64,000 nucleotides of DNA from Bradyrhizobium sp. Rc3b. GTDB lineage: Bacteria; Pseudomonadota; Alphaproteobacteria; Rhizobiales; Xanthobacteraceae. Position numbers and translations under genes: made by a program. The notes beneath the pieces are model-generated. The model was not told the DNA's origin. It was given only the letters and a program-made list of their open reading frames with translations, and ran no database searches. The stretch spans positions 110,176-174,175 of the forward strand of contig NZ_FOUS01000017.1 in the NCBI RefSeq assembly GCF_900114915.1. The letters run 5' to 3'. Below, one piece after another: positions 55,566 through 64,000 of the stretch. Position 1 is the stretch's first letter; every line of letters begins with the position of its first letter.

Positions 55566-57101
55566 TTACTTCATCATCGCTTCGACCTCTGCACGAAAAG
55601 CTTGGCGCGAGGTATCTCGTGAATGGAACATATGGCCGCCCGGATAGACTACAAGCTTGAGGCGCGGTGCCGAGGCAAACGGCGGCAACTGATCCAGCAC
55701 GATCTGCGATGCGAAATAGGGGGTGACGAGGTCAAACAGGCCGTGTGCGACGAGCAATTTCATCTTCCGGTCCGTTGCCAGAATCTGGCGCAGCTGTGAA
55801 AGGGACTCTGGAGAGCCGCGACCGAAATCCCAAGCCCGCCCAACCGCGCCGTTGCGCAGCTCGTAAGACCCGTCCGGCCGCCAATTAAGCTTGCGCGTAA
55901 GCAGATCGACAGTGGCGCTGGTCAGAGGCGCCAATAGCGTATCGCTGGAGGGATCACCGGAAAGTGGGAAATCGGAGTCCGGATACGGATTGAGGCCACG
56001 CACCGAGGCGTCATAATTGCCAATTAACTTACCGTTTTTACGCTCGAGTTCACGGCGGAACTCCGGGAGGCCGAAGCGGCCCGCCAGCCTACGACTGACC
56101 TTCTGGTCGATGCCAGTCAGCGCTGCGGCCTTGTCGGCCAGGCGCGTGGTCGCTTCATTGTCCGCCTGGCCTTTCATGAGATCGACCAGAAACTCGCCGC
56201 GTGCATAGGCTTCCACGTCGGCAAGATCAGATCGCTTTACCGGACCCTCGGCTTCGCGCAGGGTCGCGACATAGCTTGGCAGGGTTGCGACGTATCGCAG
56301 CAGGCTCGTGCTGGTAAACTGACTGTAGTCGAACAGTGGCGAGACCATAATCAGTCCCTTGATGCCTATGCCCTGCTGCATCTGCAACTGCTGGACAACC
56401 TTTGGCCCGCGAATCCCGCCATAGCTTTCACCCACGATGTATTTCGGCGACAACAGCCGGTCATGCATTTCGAGCCAGCGGCGGACCACCAGCGCGAGCG
56501 CGTTGACGTCGCCGTCAACGGAATAGAGCTGCTTGCGCGCATCATCGCCGGTTCCGACGAAGCGGCTATAGCCGGTGCCTACGGGGTCAAGAAACACGAG
56601 ATCGGTGAAATCGAGCCAAGTTTCCGCGTTTGGCCGCGCCTCCGGAAAGGTCGATGGCGTGACCTCGTCCGCATTGATCGGCAACCGCCACGGTCCGGCA
56701 TTACCGAGGTGCAGCCAGGCCGATGATGAGCCCGGTCCGCCATTGAAGAAGAATGTTACGGGGCGCGAGCCGCGGTCGGCTCCGTCAAGCTGATAGGCAG
56801 TATAGGCGATGTCGGCCTGGGGCTCGCCCTTGTCGTCGAATAGGCGGATGGAGCCGGCGGTCGCGACGAAAGAAAGCGTCCGCCCGGGGAGCTCAAGCGT
56901 TTGCGCGGTGCTGGAGTCCGGCGGCAGGCGATGCTGCTCGGCCGGCGATCGCATACTCGGCGTTTGCCCAGCGCCAGCCTTCTGGCCGGGCGACGTAGTG
57001 ACCTGAACAGGCGCCGAATCGGCGGCTAGAGCGCTCTCCATTCCCCCGCAGGCAAACAGGATCAGCGCAAGAGAGGTGTGGCGCAGCGCGGTCAAATGCA
57101 T
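55566..57101 (-). CDS. S10-type serine carboxypeptidase-like protein, secreted
   Basis: This is a 511-residue protein. A signal-like N-terminus has a possible lipobox (FACGG). The S10 domain has FFNGGPGSSSAW (oxyanion region), DPVGTGYSRF, nucleophile GESYGGIRG, and a C-terminal GHMF with catalytic His. Asp is expected in HGLFDLVTPY. Bacterial members are little studied exopeptidases or acyltransferases. The start at ATG 57101 has AGGAG 7 bases upstream; the longer frame to 57299 lacks a signal. Transposase relics flank the gene. Confidence 0.9.
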   Translation of the reverse strand: MHLTALRHTSLALILFACGGMESALAADSAPVQVTTSPGQKAGAGQTPSMRSPAEQHRLPPDSSTAQTLELPGRTLSFVATAGSIRLFDDKGEPQADIAYTAYQLDGADRGSRPVTFFFNGGPGSSSAWLHLGNAGPWRLPINADEVTPSTFPEARPNAETWLDFTDLVFLDPVGTGYSRFVGTGDDARKQLYSVDGDVNALALVVRRWLEMHDRLLSPKYIVGESYGGIRGPKVVQQLQMQQGIGIKGLIMVSPLFDYSQFTSTSLLRYVATLPSYVATLREAEGPVKRSDLADVEAYARGEFLVDLMKGQADNEATTRLADKAAALTGIDQKVSRRLAGRFGLPEFRRELERKNGKLIGNYDASVRGLNPYPDSDFPLSGDPSSDTLLAPLTSATVDLLTRKLNWRPDGSYELRNGAVGRAWDFGRGSPESLSQLRQILATDRKMKLLVAHGLFDLVTPYFASQIVLDQLPPFASAPRLKLVVYPGGHMFHSRDTSRQAFRAEVEAMMK

Positions 57102-57332
57102 CGAGTTTCTCCTGTCCCGGCGTGCACCCTGTGCGCGGAACCCATCTGTCAAAGCAATTCTGATCGCTAACTCATTTGGGGGTACAACAAACCTACTAGA
57201 GCCAGTAGTCGTCATCATCACCGCGTGCGCGCACAAAGGGGGAATTCCCTCCGTGCATACAAATCTAACCGGGTGGACCCCCAACTCGCCGACGAGCATG
57301 CGGTGTTATCGATGCGTGCTTCTGCCGGCTCA

Positions 57333-57428
57333 AGGAGGTTTCAGCGCGTTACAACCGGCTACGACAAGCTTGCGAGAAATCTCCTGGCCGTCGTTTACCT
57401 TGTCGCCATCGTCAGAGTGAGTATTGGA
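57333..57428 (+). pseudogene. Second IS5-type transposase remnant
   Basis: RRFQRVTTGYDKLARNLLAV followed by VYLVAIVRVSIG matches the same C-terminal region as the relic at 55223-55395 but on the opposite strand. Only about 32 codons are recognisable. Confidence 0.7.
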
Positions 57429-57599
57429 TCCTTGGCCCTACTCCTAATCCTCCTCGCGGCTTTTACGATAATGTTGGCGGCACGTGACCAGCACCAAAAT
57501 GGCTTCGTGCCACGCCCGACGGCATCCATGCCCCCGGTTGACGTGCGGTAACACAAGCACCTGCCTATGTCCTCTCGACTTGACGCACTTCATCAATAT

Positions 57600-57668
57600 T
57601 GGGCAATCACTCAGACCCATACTTGCGATCTGCACCGCAGCTGTAGGCAACACATCTTCCGCCCTAGC
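57600..57668 (+). pseudogene. 5' end of the interrupted S1/P1 nuclease gene
   Basis: The frame reads LRPILAICTAAVGNTSSALA, a signal peptide ending at the IS66 insertion point. After removal of the insertion and one target copy it joins in frame to WGQLRHSVIAELA, the mature nuclease start. Bases 57661-57668 (GCCCTAGC) are the left target duplication. Confidence 0.75.
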
Positions 57669-57681
57669 GTAAGCGTCGTTT

Positions 57682-59208
57682 TCAGGCCACGGCTTTGAGG
57701 GCTTGAGCTCGGTAGGCCCAAGGCAGTAGCTGGTCGATGTCGCGGTTTGGATGTCCGTTGACGATCCTGGTCAGGACATCGGTGAGATAGGCGAGCGGAT
57801 CAAGGTCGTTGATCTTGCAGGTCTCGACTAGGGACGCGACGACAGCCCAGTGTTCGGCACCGCCGTCGGATCCAGCAAATAGCGAGTTCTTGCGACTGAG
57901 CTTGATGCCACGGATCGATCGTTCGACCGTGTTGTTGTCGAGCTCGATGCGGCCGTCATCGATGAAGCGCGTTAAACCTTGCCAGCGCGAGAGGGCGTAG
58001 CGGATGGCCTCGGCGAGCTTGATCTTCTGGCTGATGAGAGCCAGCTTGGCGCGCAGCCATACCTCGAAGGCATCGGCCAGTGGTCGGCTCTTCTGCTGCC
58101 GCACCAGGCGGCGCTCCTCCGCGCTGCGGCCGCGGATCTCCTTCTCGATCGCATAGAATGCGGCGATGTGCTTCAGCGCCTCGCTTGCAATTGGCGCGGG
58201 GCCGGCGGTCGCGAGTTCGTAGAAGTTGCGCCGCATGTGCACCCAGCAGAATGCAAGCTCGACCTCGCCGCGGTCGGCAAGCTTTGGGTAGGCGATGTAG
58301 CCATCGACCTGCAGGACGCCCTTGAAGCCGGCAAGATGGCTGAACAGCCGCTCGGCTTTGCGGTCGGGGGCATAGACATAGGCGATGCCGGGTGGATCGA
58401 GGCCGCCCCAGGGCCTATCGTCGGCGGCATAAGCCCAGAGCTGGCCGGTCTTGGTGCGCCCTCGACCGGGATCGAGCACCGGCACCGTCGTCTCGTCGGC
58501 GAACAGCTTGGACCTCGCGCGAAGCACAGTGAGAAGGCGCTCATGCAGCGGGCGCAGATGGAAGGCCGCATGTCCCACCCAGTCTGCCAGCGTCGACCGG
58601 TCGAGATAGATGCCCTGGCGGGCGTAGATCTGGGCCTGCCGGTAGAGCGGCAGATGATCGGCATATTTGGACACCAGAACCTGGGCGACGGTGGCCTCCG
58701 TCGGCAGTCCGCCCTCGATCAACCGGGCCGGAGCCTCGGCCTGCAGGACGCCATCTTCGCAGGCTCTGCAGGCGTATTTGGGACGTCGGGTGACGACAAC
58801 GCGGAACTGCGCCGGCACCATGTCCAGTCGCTCGCTCTTGTCTTCACCGATCCGATGCAGTTCGCCCTGGCAGCAGGGGCAGGTCTTGTCGTCGATGTCG
58901 ACGACGACCTCGATCCGCGGCAGATGCGCCGGCAGTGCTCCACGATTGACGCGGCGCTTGCGTGCGCGCTCCGCCCGGCCTTCCGGAGCTGTCTCGTCCT
59001 GGCTGGCTTCCGTACAGGCCGCAACCTGTTGGACGTCCTCGAGACCGAGCAGCATCTGCTCCTCGGGAAGCGACTCGGCCTTCCGGCCAAAGCGATGACG
59101 CTGCAGCTCCTTGATGATCTGGCGCAGCCGCTCGCTCTCGTGCCGCTCTGCAAGCAGCATCGCCTTCAGCGTCTCAGGATCATCGGGAAGGTTATCGCTC
59201 ACAGGCAA
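57682..59208 (-). CDS. tnpC: IS66 transposase TnpC
   Basis: This is a 508-residue DDE transposase. It has an N-terminal leucine-zipper-like helix, a zinc-finger region (CPCCQGELH, YACRACEDG), and the DDE core with Asp in LFADETTVPVL, Asp in LQVDGYIAYP and Glu in NNTVERSIRG. The reading frame is intact and full length for IS66. Confidence 0.96.
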   Translation of the reverse strand: MPVSDNLPDDPETLKAMLLAERHESERLRQIIKELQRHRFGRKAESLPEEQMLLGLEDVQQVAACTEASQDETAPEGRAERARKRRVNRGALPAHLPRIEVVVDIDDKTCPCCQGELHRIGEDKSERLDMVPAQFRVVVTRRPKYACRACEDGVLQAEAPARLIEGGLPTEATVAQVLVSKYADHLPLYRQAQIYARQGIYLDRSTLADWVGHAAFHLRPLHERLLTVLRARSKLFADETTVPVLDPGRGRTKTGQLWAYAADDRPWGGLDPPGIAYVYAPDRKAERLFSHLAGFKGVLQVDGYIAYPKLADRGEVELAFCWVHMRRNFYELATAGPAPIASEALKHIAAFYAIEKEIRGRSAEERRLVRQQKSRPLADAFEVWLRAKLALISQKIKLAEAIRYALSRWQGLTRFIDDGRIELDNNTVERSIRGIKLSRKNSLFAGSDGGAEHWAVVASLVETCKINDLDPLAYLTDVLTRIVNGHPNRDIDQLLPWAYRAQALKAVA

Positions 59209-59256
59209 ATCAGAGCATATTCGCGCCCGCCTGACGACGTGCTCGATGCCCCTGAT

Positions 59257-59637
59257 TCACTTCGCCGCAGCGCGGCCCACAATTATCCGGCTTGCGTCGG
59301 GACGACCGTCTCCCGTGCCGCGTGCACGCCGCCAATCAAGCCCTTCGAGCAGCGCCGACAATTCCGCCGCCGACAAACGCATCACGCCATCCTCGATCTT
59401 CGGCCAGCGGAAGACGCCTTCCTCGAGCCGCTTGGCGAACAGGCATAAACCCGTACCGTCCCAGAAGATCAGCTTGATCCGGTCCGCGCGCTTGGCTCGG
59501 AACACATAAACAGCACCCGAGAACGGATCCGCCTTCATGTGCTCGCGTACCAACATGGCAAGCCCCTCCATTCCCTTGCGAAAGTCGACCGGCTTGGTTG
59601 CCACCATTACCCGGACAGTTCCGGACGGGCCGATCAC
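59257..59637 (-). CDS. tnpB: IS66 accessory protein TnpB (Orf2)
   Basis: This is a 126-residue IS66 Orf2 protein: VMVATKPVDFRKGMEGLA, FRAKRADRIKLIFWDGTGLC and KRLEEGVFRWP are diagnostic. GTG 59637 is the best start because it overlaps the tnpA stop as GTGA, the usual IS66 coupling. Required with TnpC for transposition. Confidence 0.93.
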   Translation of the reverse strand: MIGPSGTVRVMVATKPVDFRKGMEGLAMLVREHMKADPFSGAVYVFRAKRADRIKLIFWDGTGLCLFAKRLEEGVFRWPKIEDGVMRLSAAELSALLEGLDWRRARGTGDGRPDASRIIVGRAAAK

Positions 59638-60092
59638 CGGCTTGCCTTCAACGCATGGACGATGGCCGCAATCATCGCCACGTCCGCGCCTCGGCCGGCC
59701 CGGATCGTGACGCCTTCGGCTTCGATCTCGATGCCCCCGACATCGCAACGGCGAGCCCGGGCATCCGGCTTGGCCGTGCGTCGCGCTCCCTTGCGCTCAT
59801 GGCCAACCGCCTCGGCTGGCACCATGGCGTCTGCCACCGCCGGTACAAACGGCGGATCGTCAGCCATCGCCGTGGGCAGCCGGCGGGCTTGCCGGCGCCA
59901 GGTGAACACTTGTTGTGGGGTCAGTCCGTGTCGCCGGGCAATCTCGGAAACGACCGCGCCTGGTACCAGCGTCTCCTCGACGATCCGCGCCTTGTCGTCC
60001 TTCGAGAACCAACGACGGCGTCCCGTCTCCGTGATCACTTCCAGCCGGCGCGCCGTCACGTCCGACTTAAACGTATGGTCAAGCATAGACAC
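59634..60092 (-). CDS. tnpA: IS66 accessory protein TnpA (Orf1)
   Basis: This 152-residue protein has an N-terminal HTH of the IS3/IS66 type (RRRWFSKDDKARIVEETLVP, VSEIARRHGLTPQQVFTWRR). The C-terminal part varies. It is the first gene of the element and overlaps tnpB by 4 bases. Confidence 0.93.
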   Translation of the reverse strand: MSMLDHTFKSDVTARRLEVITETGRRRWFSKDDKARIVEETLVPGAVVSEIARRHGLTPQQVFTWRRQARRLPTAMADDPPFVPAVADAMVPAEAVGHERKGARRTAKPDARARRCDVGGIEIEAEGVTIRAGRGADVAMIAAIVHALKASR

Positions 60093-60170
60093 AAGCCGAT
60101 CCCTTCAAAGAGATCGTGAAACTCGCCTATCCGATGTGCCCCGAGAAGGTGGGAGCGGAACGACGCTTAC

Positions 60171-60972
60171 GCCCTAGCGTGGGGACAGCTACGTCATTCT
60201 GTCATCGCGGAACTGGCGTAGCGGCACTTAAGTCCGGCAGCTCAAGCTCAAGGAGCCGATCGGCACATTTCGCTGGCCGCCATCTCAAACTGGGTGGGCG
60301 ACTATAAATCAACGCCGGAAGGAAAGGACACCTATCGCCGGCATTTCGTCGATATCGACATCGAGCGGCCGACATATGACGTCGCTCTTGGTTGCAAGGT
60401 TGAACACAACCAGGGAACCTGCATCCTCGAAGGTCTTCCGGCGGCGATTGCGATCCTCAAAGACAATTCACGCCCTGAGGAAGACAGGTTGCGTGCGCTG
60501 AGGCTCGTTGTCCATCTGGCTGGGGACCTGGAGCAGCCGTTCACGCAAGCGAACACAACGGCGATCAATGCGGTAACAAACTTTATGTCATCTTGCACGC
60601 GAAGCGACCCGACGGCACGTGATGTACGCGCGCGCCGACATTCCACAGCATGTGGGAGGACCTCTCTGGTCGGTCACCAAGCGTATCGTGGGAGAGTTAA
60701 ACTGATGCGCTGGATGCCGGTCCGCTGCCGACAGTCGAAGCCCAGCCCTATGATGAAGCACGAGTTGCTGCTTGCGCGAACGATAAGCACGCCCTGGGTA
60801 TAAGAGCCTATCAGCTCCTGCCCGCAGGAACGCTGGACCACAACGATTCGGGCCACGCCGTAGGATCAGCAACGATTATGCCGTGGCCATCAAAGCGGAC
60901 CTGGATCGCGAGGTGGTAAAGGAAGCCGCGCGTCTTAAGGCTATTCTGGAAGATGCACTCGGCAATTCCTAG
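60171..60972 (+). pseudogene. Decayed S1/P1-type nuclease gene, main part
   Basis: Right of IS66 the frame reads WGQLRHSVIAELA, the S1/P1 mature N-terminus with the zinc-ligand Trp, then an in-frame TAG stop at ELA-stop-RHL. It continues with SNWVGDYKSTP, YRRHFVDIDIERP, GTCILEGLPAAI and ALRLVVHLAGDLEQPF. Frameshifts follow, and fragments of the C-terminus (VVKEAARLKAILEDAL) end at 60972. The usual GDxHQPLH metal motif is GDLEQPFT here, so ligands are lost. Bases 60171-60178 are the right target copy. Confidence 0.82.
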
Positions 60973-61377
60973 ACGAACTGCCAACCTTAGGTCGGCCGCA
61001 GAACACCTCCCACTAATTCTCGATAATCATGATTTAACAAGATCAGTGTTGGATGCTTTGTACACTCGAAGTCCGCACGATATCCGAGGACGGTTCTGCG
61101 CGATGAGGGTCGTGCGGCTTGAAGGCAATCGGCGCGCGAACCGCGTACTAAGCTAAGGTTGAAACTCATTAAATCCACCATACACCAGATCGCAGCATCC
61201 AGCAGATACTATTGAGGACGCGTCGGTCGTTTTACCCGAGGGTCTCCACGCGGCTTGTTTGGTAGCATAGACTCGATAGCTGCCCATTCGTAGCGTTAGT
61301 TCATGGCGCATGATTCGAAGCCCCAGTTTGGGAGCTTGAATCACGGGCGCCGGGCCAATCACAATGCTTTTGCCATG
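60973..61377. other. Region without a confident gene
   Basis: About 400 bases between the nuclease relic and the marR gene. No gene, repeat or clear terminator recognised. Confidence 0.45.
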
Positions 61378-61851
61378 TCAGGCCGACTTGTCCTCACGAC
61401 TGCCCTCAAGCTTATCTCGCAAGGCCGTGATCACGCGATGGACAATCCGTATATCCTTGACCGACAGCCCTTCTGAAAGATCGTTGATCCAAGGAGCCTG
61501 CAACTCCATTGCGGCTTCGAAGGCGCGCTGTCCATTCGTAGTGAGCACGACGAGCTGCGCCCGTCGGTGATGCGGGTTGACCTCAAAAGATACGAGGCCC
61601 TCTCTGTGCAGATCATTGATAATCCGCTGCACGTTTTGACGATTGCCGCCGAGGTCACGTGCGAGCCAAGCGACCGGTTGGGGACGTTCGGCGGACACAA
61701 TGGCGCCAAGCACCTGCCAGCGTGCGCTTGTTAGGCCGAGCGGGGCGACCAGACGGTCGCCGGCCGTCAGAAATAGGCTGTCGAGCCTGAATAGATCGAG
61801 AACAAGGTCGGTCAGGGCGTCACCCTCCGGGGTTCGCTTGGCTCTATTCAT
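61378..61851 (-). CDS. MarR-family transcriptional regulator
   Basis: This 157-residue MarR regulator has its winged helix at about 45-105 (LTSARWQVLGAIV, LARDLGGNRQNVQRIINDLH, wing NPHHRRAQLVVLT). It is divergent from the ABM-domain gene. A perfect 18-base palindrome lies 20 bases before its start, and is the likely shared operator. Ligand unknown; MarR proteins often sense phenolics or oxidants. Confidence 0.92.
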   Translation of the reverse strand: MNRAKRTPEGDALTDLVLDLFRLDSLFLTAGDRLVAPLGLTSARWQVLGAIVSAERPQPVAWLARDLGGNRQNVQRIINDLHREGLVSFEVNPHHRRAQLVVLTTNGQRAFEAAMELQAPWINDLSEGLSVKDIRIVHRVITALRDKLEGSREDKSA

Positions 61852-61870
61852 TTGTCACCATTGTTTTGTA

Positions 61871-61888
61871 TTGACATCATGATGTCAA
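61871..61888. promoter_or_regulatory. Perfect palindromic operator of the marR locus
   Basis: TTGACATCATGATGTCAA is an exact 18-base palindrome between the divergent marR and ABM genes. Size and position match MarR dimer sites. A weaker related sequence (AGACATCACGTATCA) follows near 61914-61928 and may be a second site. Confidence 0.8.
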
Positions 61889-61948
61889 CGTGGTACGTGA
61901 ACATAATACCAATTAGACATCACGTATCAAATAGCAATGGAGGTACTC

Positions 61949-62317
61949 ATGTCGCTGCTACGCCCACTCGACCCTTCTTTCCCGATCGACCGCCAGATCG
62001 CTATTGAGGCAAATTCGGTCGTCCTGGTGAACCCATTCACACTCGACAAAGCCGATGAGGCGGCTTTTCTCAAGACCTGGCAGGACGACGCAGCGTTCAT
62101 GAAGCGACAGCCGGGCTTCATTTCCACTCAGCTGCACAGAGCTCTCGGCGACAGCTCGACCTATCTGAACTACGCCGTCTGGGAATCCACCGCACACTTC
62201 CGCGCGGCCTTCACCCATCCTGACTTTCTAGCAAAAATCGCCAGCTATCCGGCCTCCGCGATAGCCTCCCCTCATCTGTTCCAGAAAGTTGCCGTGCGCG
62301 GCATCTGCGTTGCCTAG
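61949..62317 (+). CDS. Antibiotic biosynthesis monooxygenase (ABM) domain protein
   Basis: This encodes 122 residues with the ABM fold pattern: VVLVNPFTLDKADEAAFLKT, KRQPGFISTQLHRAL and YLNYAVWESTAHFRAAF. Such small dimeric proteins oxidise quinone-like or aromatic compounds or are involved in stress. The start at ATG 61949 has GGAGG 5 bases upstream. Controlled probably by the divergent MarR protein; likely operon with the next gene 30 bases later. Confidence 0.88.
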   Translation: MSLLRPLDPSFPIDRQIAIEANSVVLVNPFTLDKADEAAFLKTWQDDAAFMKRQPGFISTQLHRALGDSSTYLNYAVWESTAHFRAAFTHPDFLAKIASYPASAIASPHLFQKVAVRGICVA

Positions 62318-62347
62318 CCCTGCTCTTTTTAGGAAGGGAAGATACTC

Positions 62348-62803
62348 ATGATCAAGTTGATCCATCCTGTCGCTGGTGCCTTGGCTATCGGAACGATCGG
62401 CACATTTTGGCTGTCGACGGTACTCAGCGAGCTGTTCGCGTCCCATGCCACAGTTGCAGCGGTTAAGAGCACCATACCGTGGGGTTTCTTGTTGCTGATT
62501 CCGACGCTCGCTGCGACCGGTGGTACAGGTGTCATCTTGGCAAAGGCGCGCCGGGCCGGACTGATCGGGGCCAAATTGAAGCGCATGCCATTCATTGCAG
62601 GAAACGGCATCGTGATTCTTATTCCGTCTGCGCTCTTCCTCGCGTCCAAGGCTCAGGCGGCAGAATTCGATGGCACGTTCTATGCTGTGCAGGTGATCGA
62701 GCTCGTCGCGGGCGCAACGAACATTACACTTCTTGCTCTCAACATGCGGGACGGTCTCAAAATGAAGGGATGGGTTGCGCCACAAACCCGCTTGACCAAC
62801 TGA
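62348..62803 (+). CDS. Four-helix membrane protein of the marR locus
   Basis: This encodes 151 residues with about four transmembrane segments (VAGALAIGTIGTFWLSTVL, PWGFLLLIPTLAATGGTGVI, AGNGIVILIPSALFLASKA, VIELVAGATNITLLALNM). No domain recognised with certainty. It lies 30 bases after the ABM gene, so it shares its promoter and MarR control. Possibly a small efflux or redox-linked membrane protein. Confidence 0.8.
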   Translation: MIKLIHPVAGALAIGTIGTFWLSTVLSELFASHATVAAVKSTIPWGFLLLIPTLAATGGTGVILAKARRAGLIGAKLKRMPFIAGNGIVILIPSALFLASKAQAAEFDGTFYAVQVIELVAGATNITLLALNMRDGLKMKGWVAPQTRLTN

Positions 62804-62915
62804 ACCAGAACCGCGCGGACAACTGACCTGAGGCCCGGGTATTGTCGTGGCTTTATGAGTACGCGCCTAAAATGTTCTAGTTCTCCCGCCGGAGAACAGG
62901 CCGGGTGGTATCAGA

Positions 62916-64000
62916 ATGCGTAGCCCGATCAGCAGTTTAGAACGTTCGACCCTTCAGTTTACCTTCGGCAGCATAACCCTGACCGTGGTAACACTGGCCT
63001 GCTTGTACCTTCACGCGCATTTCGCTGCGACGGCATTCGCGTATTTGTTAGTGATCTTGCTGTTTTCGCTGATGGGCAGTTTCATTGCGTCGTCGGCGCT
63101 TTGCATCGTAACCATCGCTGCTCTCGCTTACTACTTTGCGCCGCCGGCGTTCAGCCTGCGAATCGATGACCCCAAGATCTGCCGGTGGTAGTTGCATTCT
63201 TTATTGCCTCGATTGTGGGAGCGCACCTGGTCGGAAAGCTCCGCCAGGAAAGAGAGGCTGCGCGTGTCGTTGCGGCCAAGCTTCAGCGGAGTGCGGCCGA
63301 TTTGGAGGATCGCGAAAAGCGGTGGCGCGCCATCTTCGAGCACAATCCCGCCATGTACTTCATGGTCGATGAAGCCGGCACTATCCTCAACGTCAATACG
63401 CTTGGCGCGACACAACTCGGTTATGCTCCTGCTGAACTGGTCGGTCGATCAGTGCTGGACGTATTTCTCGAGGAGGATCGCGCGTTCGTTCGCGAATGCG
63501 TTCGGACGTGCCTTGAGGATGTCGGACAGACGCGCACGTGGGACGTCCAGAAAGTCAGTAAGGGCGGATCGGTGTTGTGGGTACGTGAAAACGCCAAAGC
63601 CATGCTCTGGGGCGATGAGCAGCCCATTGTCCTTATCGCCTGCGAAGATATCACGGAGCGAAGGCGGACCGAACTCGCCCTGCAGCGGAGCGAAGCACAT
63701 CTGGTCCAGGCGCAGGAGTTGAGTCACACAGGCAGCTTCAGCTGGAACGTCACTACCGGCGAGGCCTTCTGGTCAAAGGAAACATTTCGAATTTTCCAAT
63801 TGGACCCTCAAACAGTGCTACCGGGGCCGCAGCTGATCGTTGAGCGCACGCATCCAGATGATAGGTCTTCGGTTAGAGAAATTATCGATCGCGCGATGCG
63901 AGACCCGAGCGATTTCGAGCATGAATACCGGCTTCTGCTACCGGACGGCTCGGTAAAGCACATCCATGCGCAGGCACGAGCGACGAGGACAGCCTCTGGT
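62916..64000 (+). pseudogene. DUF4118-PAS sensor protein, frameshifted and cut by the window end
   Basis: The first frame (62916-63191) encodes a DUF4118-like set of three to four membrane helices and stops at DDPKICRW-stop. A second frame, from about 63185 to the window end, continues as VVVAFFIASIVGAHLVGKL, a coiled linker and a PAS domain (RWRAIFEHNPAMYFMVDEAG, QLGYAPAELVGRS, ITERRR), then a second PAS (HTGSFSWNVTTGEAFWS). Joining needs one added base near 63170-63184. The kinase part, if any, lies beyond 64000. Either a real frameshift mutation or a sequencing error. Confidence 0.82.

Larger units (their letters stand above)
57669..60170 (-). mobile_element. Complete IS66-family insertion sequence, 2502 bp
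   Basis: The ends are inverted repeats: GTAAGCGTCGTT at the left and AACGACGCTTAC at the right. It is flanked by exact 8-base duplications GCCCTAGC (57661-57668 and 60171-60178), the size typical of IS66. Three intact genes tnpA, tnpB and tnpC lie inside on the minus strand. Intact ends and genes suggest recent, possibly active, insertion. Confidence 0.95.

Noticed and set aside
57979..59448. 489-codon plus-strand open frame
   Set aside because: Antisense to IS66 tnpC; a known artefact of GC-rich transposase genes.
62672..62690. Sigma-54-like TGGCACG with ATGC at the right distance
   Set aside because: It lies inside the coding sequence of the four-helix membrane protein and lacks the TTGC match; no enhancer sites nearby.
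20000..64000. Search by eye for a second copy of the tRNA 3' end (right att site), CRISPR arrays, nod boxes and nif-type promoters
   Set aside because: None was seen; the right end of the island is probably outside the window.

Overview
The window looks like the chromosome of a Bradyrhizobium-type alphaproteobacterium (Rhizobiales). The reasons are dense, GC-rich core genes, a BioR-type GntR regulator beside a bioBFDA operon, and many short low-complexity genes of a kind I associate with bradyrhizobial symbiosis islands. The genus is inferred from gene style and synteny memory, not from a search.

Bases 1-19.9 kb read as chromosomal backbone built around formate/oxalate and molybdenum. The 5' part of an NAD-linked formate dehydrogenase subunit runs off the left edge. 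It is followed by an oxalate/formate-type MFS carrier, a sensor kinase/NtrC-type regulator pair, a TusA-like protein, moeA, mobB, fdhD and mobA. Two further MoeA paralogues follow, one fused to a periplasmic-binding-protein-like (PBP-like) domain. Next come a TupA-like tungstate/molybdate binding protein and a divergent regulator with the same PBP-like domain. The carrier has a perfect sigma-54 promoter (3127-3141) with two palindromic activator sites upstream, which links it to the neighbouring two-component system. Three unrelated solute-binding proteins (branched-chain type, TAXI, TctC/Bug) close the segment.

A tRNA with anticodon CAU (19949-20024) is followed 17 bp later by a tyrosine integrase and an overlapping excisionase-like gene. 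I take this as the left boundary of an integrated island that continues to the right edge. The island carries: an organosulfur-use cluster (TauD-like dioxygenase, ABC transporter, FMN monooxygenase; 22.3-28.0 kb); a five-gene same-strand set of exported or lipid-anchored hydrolases and proteases (28.5-34.5 kb); a divergent three-gene operon with a nitrilase-fold enzyme, a winged-helix protein and a small partner (34.7-37.6 kb); a zone of very small genes (38-42 kb); and a B-vitamin block (42.2-53.1 kb) with panBC, bioB-panD-bioF-bioD-bioA, bioR, pabB and pabA.

The right end (53-64 kb) is more worn. It has an S10-type peptidase flanked by two transposase remnants, and an intact IS66-family element (57669-60170, 8-bp target duplication) sitting inside a dead S1/P1 nuclease gene. 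A MarR / ABM-domain / membrane-protein locus with a perfect 18-bp operator follows, then a frameshifted DUF4118-PAS sensor cut off by the window end.

The best candidates for something undescribed are the secreted hydrolase set and the divergent nitrilase-like operon (28.5-37.6 kb), and the MoeA/PBP-domain molybdenum-tungsten cluster.
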